Under the pieces are notes generated by a model. The model saw only the letters and a program-made list of their open reading frames with translations, searched no databases and was not told the origin of the DNA. Positions 4,364 through 6,473 of a DNA stretch of 6,473 bases are shown one piece after another. Location of the stretch: contig FR898234.1 of the NCBI GenBank assembly GCA_000437375.1, positions 13,597 to 20,069 of the forward strand, read 5' to 3'. Position numbers and translations under genes: made by a program. Numbering within the stretch: the first letter of the stretch is position 1; each line of letters begins with the position of its first letter. The stretch is from Eubacterium sp. CAG:841 (GTDB lineage Bacteria > Bacillota > Clostridia > Oscillospirales > CAG-272).

Positions 4364-6099
4364 TGTCACAGGTATTCTTGCATATTGTCAACACAAGCAT
4401 TTCGGCAAGCGTAGTGATAATTGCCGTGCTTGTTCTGAGGTCTCTTCTCAAAAAAGCGCCTAAATGGACAGCCGTGCTTCTTTGGAGCATCGTCGCTATA
4501 AGGCTTATATGCCCGTTTTCATTTGAAAGCGCATTTAGTCTTATTCCGAGCGCAGAGACGGTAAGCCCAAGCATTATAACAGATACCGAACCGAAAATAA
4601 GCACCGGTTTCCCTACGCTCAACAGCGCGGTAAATCCGATCATAAGCAGTTCCTTTTCGCCCGCTCAGGAAGGCGGAACGGAAAAACTGCAAATTCTTAT
4701 CACAGTGCTGACTGCGGTATGGATAGCAGGCATCATAGCTTTTGCCGTCTATACATTTATAAGCTATATAAAAGTAAAACGCAATATAGGAACGGCAGTT
4801 CTTTTCAAAGACAATATATACAAAAGCGAAAATGTCTCATCGCCTTTTGTTCTGGGAATTATAAAACCGAAAATATATCTGCCTGTCGGCATAAGCGAAA
4901 AAGATATGCCATTTGTTGTCGCTCACGAGCAGGCGCATATTCGCCGCAAAGACCATCTGTGGAAACCGTTCGGATTTCTTTTGCTTACGCTTTATTGGTT
5001 CAATCCTTTTATGTGGCTCGGATATATTCTCCTCTGCAAAGATATTGAGCTTGCGTGCGATGAAAAAGTAATAAAAGACCTTGACCATGCCGGCAGGGCA
5101 GATTATTCCGAAACATTACTCTCATGCAGCGTAAACAGAAAAATGATCTCCGCCTGCCCGATAGCATTCGGCGAGGTTGGGGTAAGAAGCCGGGTAAAAT
5201 CAATTCTCAGTTATAAAAAGCCCGCATTCTGGATAATCATAGTTGCTGTAATAACGTGCGCCGTATGTGCCGTTTGCTTTTTGACAAACCCGAAAGAAAA
5301 ACCAAACGGAGAAACAGAACAATCCATAGAAGAACTTATGAAGGAATTTCCCGAATATTTCGGAGTTGACCCGTCGGACGGACTTGACATTTACGCGTGC
5401 ATTAACGACTCGAGCGGTGCCGATACGTTTGTGCTGCTTCCCCATTCGGAAAAGCACACACAGATGTATTACTATCTAAGCTCAAGCGAAAAGGCTTTCA
5501 GTTTCAAGTTTGCAAGCACCTCGCAGATGCGGGAAATTATCAATTACTACAATGTCTCCCCCGAAGATGTGCACATTATTCCGTTCTTATATCCTTTGTC
5601 AGGTCAAACAAGCAAGCTGCCAGACACAAAAAACCAAGAGGATTACGATGCACAGCTTAAGGCATATACGGATTACATCCGCAGATCGCTTTTTGAGCTT
5701 GACTCCCCCAGACTTGTTTATGACGATCCTAACTATTCGTACCTTATCTCTTTTTCCCTTGTTCCGCGCGCATCGGTAAAGGACGGGATACTCTATTCGG
5801 AAAACGGAAAAAGGCTCGGAGAAGCCACGGAGATAACCCTTAAAAAATCGAATTTCGACAATTTTATGATAACCGAATTCAATGGCCGAAAAGTAAAAAC
5901 CGGAAAACAAATCCGCTCCGAAAATAAAGTTGCATACAAGATCACCCCGACTTCTCCTGACGGAGTTGACCTGTATTACGTGCTTATACAGAAAAACGGA
6001 GACACTTTAATAGTCTACGGTCATTACGATACGGACGGCAATCCTGAAAAAACAATACGCTGGATATTCAAATTCAGCGCTTACGCCTGCGAAAAATGA
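4363..6099 (+). CDS. BlaR1/MecR1-type M56 membrane metallopeptidase with non-PBP extracellular region
   Basis: With ATG 4363 the product has 578 residues. TM1 (about 7-28) and TM2 (35-53) are followed by an outer loop of about 55 residues and TM3 (110-135). The cytoplasmic zinc protease domain contains SPFVLGIIKPKIYLP (160-174), the metal site HEQAH (188-192) and ELACDE (229-234), whose Glu229 is the expected third ligand. A hydrophobic segment (203-224) and the last helix (288-307) lead to an extracellular C-terminus of about 270 residues. True BlaR1 carries there a class D beta-lactamase-like sensor with an S-T-x-K serine; I find none. Instead there is a first segment, PEYFGVD to IIPFLYP (330-411), and a second of beta-rich character ending YYVLIQKNGDTLIVYGHYD (538-556) and IRWIFKF. 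I recall similar uncharacterised tails on M56 proteins of gut Clostridia. The presumed job is to sense an envelope signal and trigger cleavage of the coupled repressor. Protease fold and topology are firm; the stimulus is unknown. Confidence 0.92.
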   Translation: MSQVFLHIVNTSISASVVIIAVLVLRSLLKKAPKWTAVLLWSIVAIRLICPFSFESAFSLIPSAETVSPSIITDTEPKISTGFPTLNSAVNPIISSSFSPAQEGGTEKLQILITVLTAVWIAGIIAFAVYTFISYIKVKRNIGTAVLFKDNIYKSENVSSPFVLGIIKPKIYLPVGISEKDMPFVVAHEQAHIRRKDHLWKPFGFLLLTLYWFNPFMWLGYILLCKDIELACDEKVIKDLDHAGRADYSETLLSCSVNRKMISACPIAFGEVGVRSRVKSILSYKKPAFWIIIVAVITCAVCAVCFLTNPKEKPNGETEQSIEELMKEFPEYFGVDPSDGLDIYACINDSSGADTFVLLPHSEKHTQMYYYLSSSEKAFSFKFASTSQMREIINYYNVSPEDVHIIPFLYPLSGQTSKLPDTKNQEDYDAQLKAYTDYIRRSLFELDSPRLVYDDPNYSYLISFSLVPRASVKDGILYSENGKRLGEATEITLKKSNFDNFMITEFNGRKVKTGKQIRSENKVAYKITPTSPDGVDLYYVLIQKNGDTLIVYGHYDTDGNPEKTIRWIFKFSAYACEK

Positions 6100-6127
6100 A
6101 AAAATCCGCCTCACGGCGGATTTTTTT
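6099..6127. terminator. Strong bidirectional Rho-independent terminator
   Basis: ATCCGCC (6104-6110), loop TCAC, GGCGGAT (6115-6121), flanked by a six-A run on the left and a seven-T run ending at 6127. The A and T runs extend the stem to about 12 bp, and the element works in either direction. It lies directly after the M56 protease stop and 11 bases from the convergent QueT stop, so it should end both transcripts. Confidence 0.93.
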
Positions 6128-6138
6128 GTTACAAAAGA

Positions 6139-6473
6139 TTATTTGAGTTTGTCTCCGTATTTTTTCATGAGCCACACAAGTCCCTCGCCGAGAAGCCCGC
6201 AACAGACTATCTCTCCGAGTCCCACTGTCAGAATAAACACAGGAACCGTTGCTCCGCCGTAGACTTTGGCAAGTATGGGCGGAAGGATCAAAGTATTTGC
6301 GATTATCGGCGGTAAAGGCGCAAGCCATTTGTGTTTGCGTAAGGCAAGCGTTCCGAGCGCACCGATAAGCGTTGCAAGCGTTCCGAAAACAACGTCCCAT
6401 ACTGCAGCTCCGGTGAGCAGATTCGTCAGCAGACATCCTACCGCAAGTCCCGGTACGGCAGCAGGAATAAACG
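6139..6473 (-). CDS. queT: QueT-type queuosine precursor transporter (ECF S component), 5' end outside window
   Basis: The last 110 residues and the TAA stop (6141-6139) are present; the start lies beyond 6473. In visible numbering the segments are VPGLAVGCLLTNLLTG (6-21), VVFGTLATLIGALGT (27-41), KWLAPLPPIIANT (48-60), a helix around LILPPILAKVYGG, then ILTVGLGEIVCCGLLG (80-95) and a basic C-terminus. The order G-C-x-x-x-N-L, F-G-T-L-A-T-L, W-L-A-P-L-P-P-x-x-x-N and V-G-L-G-E is the signature I associate with QueT (PF06177), the membrane S component that imports a queuosine precursor such as preQ1 with a shared EcfAA'T module. About two thirds of a typical protein of 160-170 residues is visible. 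A preQ1 riboswitch, commonly found before such genes, would lie outside the window. It is convergent with the M56 protease gene and shares its terminator. Confidence 0.85.
   Translation of the reverse strand, partial: FIPAAVPGLAVGCLLTNLLTGAAVWDVVFGTLATLIGALGTLALRKHKWLAPLPPIIANTLILPPILAKVYGGATVPVFILTVGLGEIVCCGLLGEGLVWLMKKYGDKLK

Noticed and set aside
5480..5500. Ser-Ser-Glu-Lys in the M56 tail as a penicillin-binding S-x-x-K site
   Set aside because: It lies in a short polar turn, is not preceded by PBP-like context, and no K-T-G or S-x-V motif follows.
6074..6436. Minus-strand open frame of 120 codons over the right end
   Set aside because: It is out of frame with the QueT reading, which shows clear family motifs and a stop at 6139; this frame crosses the terminator and encodes an Arg/Cys/Ser-rich sequence with no membrane pattern.

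Overview
The window reads as a chromosomal segment of a low-to-moderate GC, Gram-positive anaerobe of the class Clostridia, most like the Ruminococcus/Oscillospiraceae-type gut bacteria. The grounds are the gene repertoire (stand-alone ECF S components, a ferredoxin-tailed aldo/keto reductase, a BlaI/M56 pair with a long unconventional tail), strong AGGAG-type ribosome binding sites, near-consensus SigA promoters and a CCA-encoding tRNA. No genus can be named from the sequence alone, and I see no transposase, phage gene or CRISPR array.

Layout, left to right. (1) 1-398, minus: 5' part of an ECF-transporter S component, cut by the window edge. (2) 561-1676, minus: aldo/keto reductase with two C-terminal [4Fe-4S] cysteine motifs. 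Upstream on the same strand lie a short reading frame that looks like the surviving C-terminal tail of a MerR-family regulator (1694-1798) and, abutting it, a textbook MerR-type promoter with a 19-bp spacer and a dyad between -35 and -10 (1799-1829). This looks like a former merR-reductase operon that has lost the DNA-binding part of its regulator but kept the operator. (3) 1830-2000: AT-rich spacer with a tandem 10-base repeat and the tRNA terminator. (4) 2001-2077, minus: tRNA-Pro(CGG) with a consensus promoter. (5) 2256-3911, plus: a 551-residue polytopic membrane protein of GT-C-like architecture, divergent from the tRNA and with its own promoter. (6) 3929-6099, plus: a two-gene operon of a BlaI/MecI-type repressor and a BlaR1/MecR1-type M56 membrane metalloprotease. 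It is preceded by a promoter carrying two interlocked operator palindromes and closed by a strong bidirectional terminator. (7) 6139-6473, minus: 3' part of a QueT-type queuosine-precursor transporter, cut by the window edge.

How they work together. The BlaI/M56 pair is a self-contained signal-transduction unit: the membrane protease should receive an extracellular cue through its roughly 270-residue C-terminal region and relieve BlaI repression. That region lacks the penicillin-binding serine signature of true BlaR1, so the cue is probably not a beta-lactam bound in the usual way. The upstream GT-C-like protein is the nearest envelope gene and might share physiology with this unit, but it has its own promoter and no matching operator. 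The two flanking S components (an uncharacterised one and QueT) are vitamin or precursor importers that need a shared EcfAA'T module, which is not in the window. The most interesting points are the decapitated merR with its orphan operator and the non-PBP sensor on the M56 protease.
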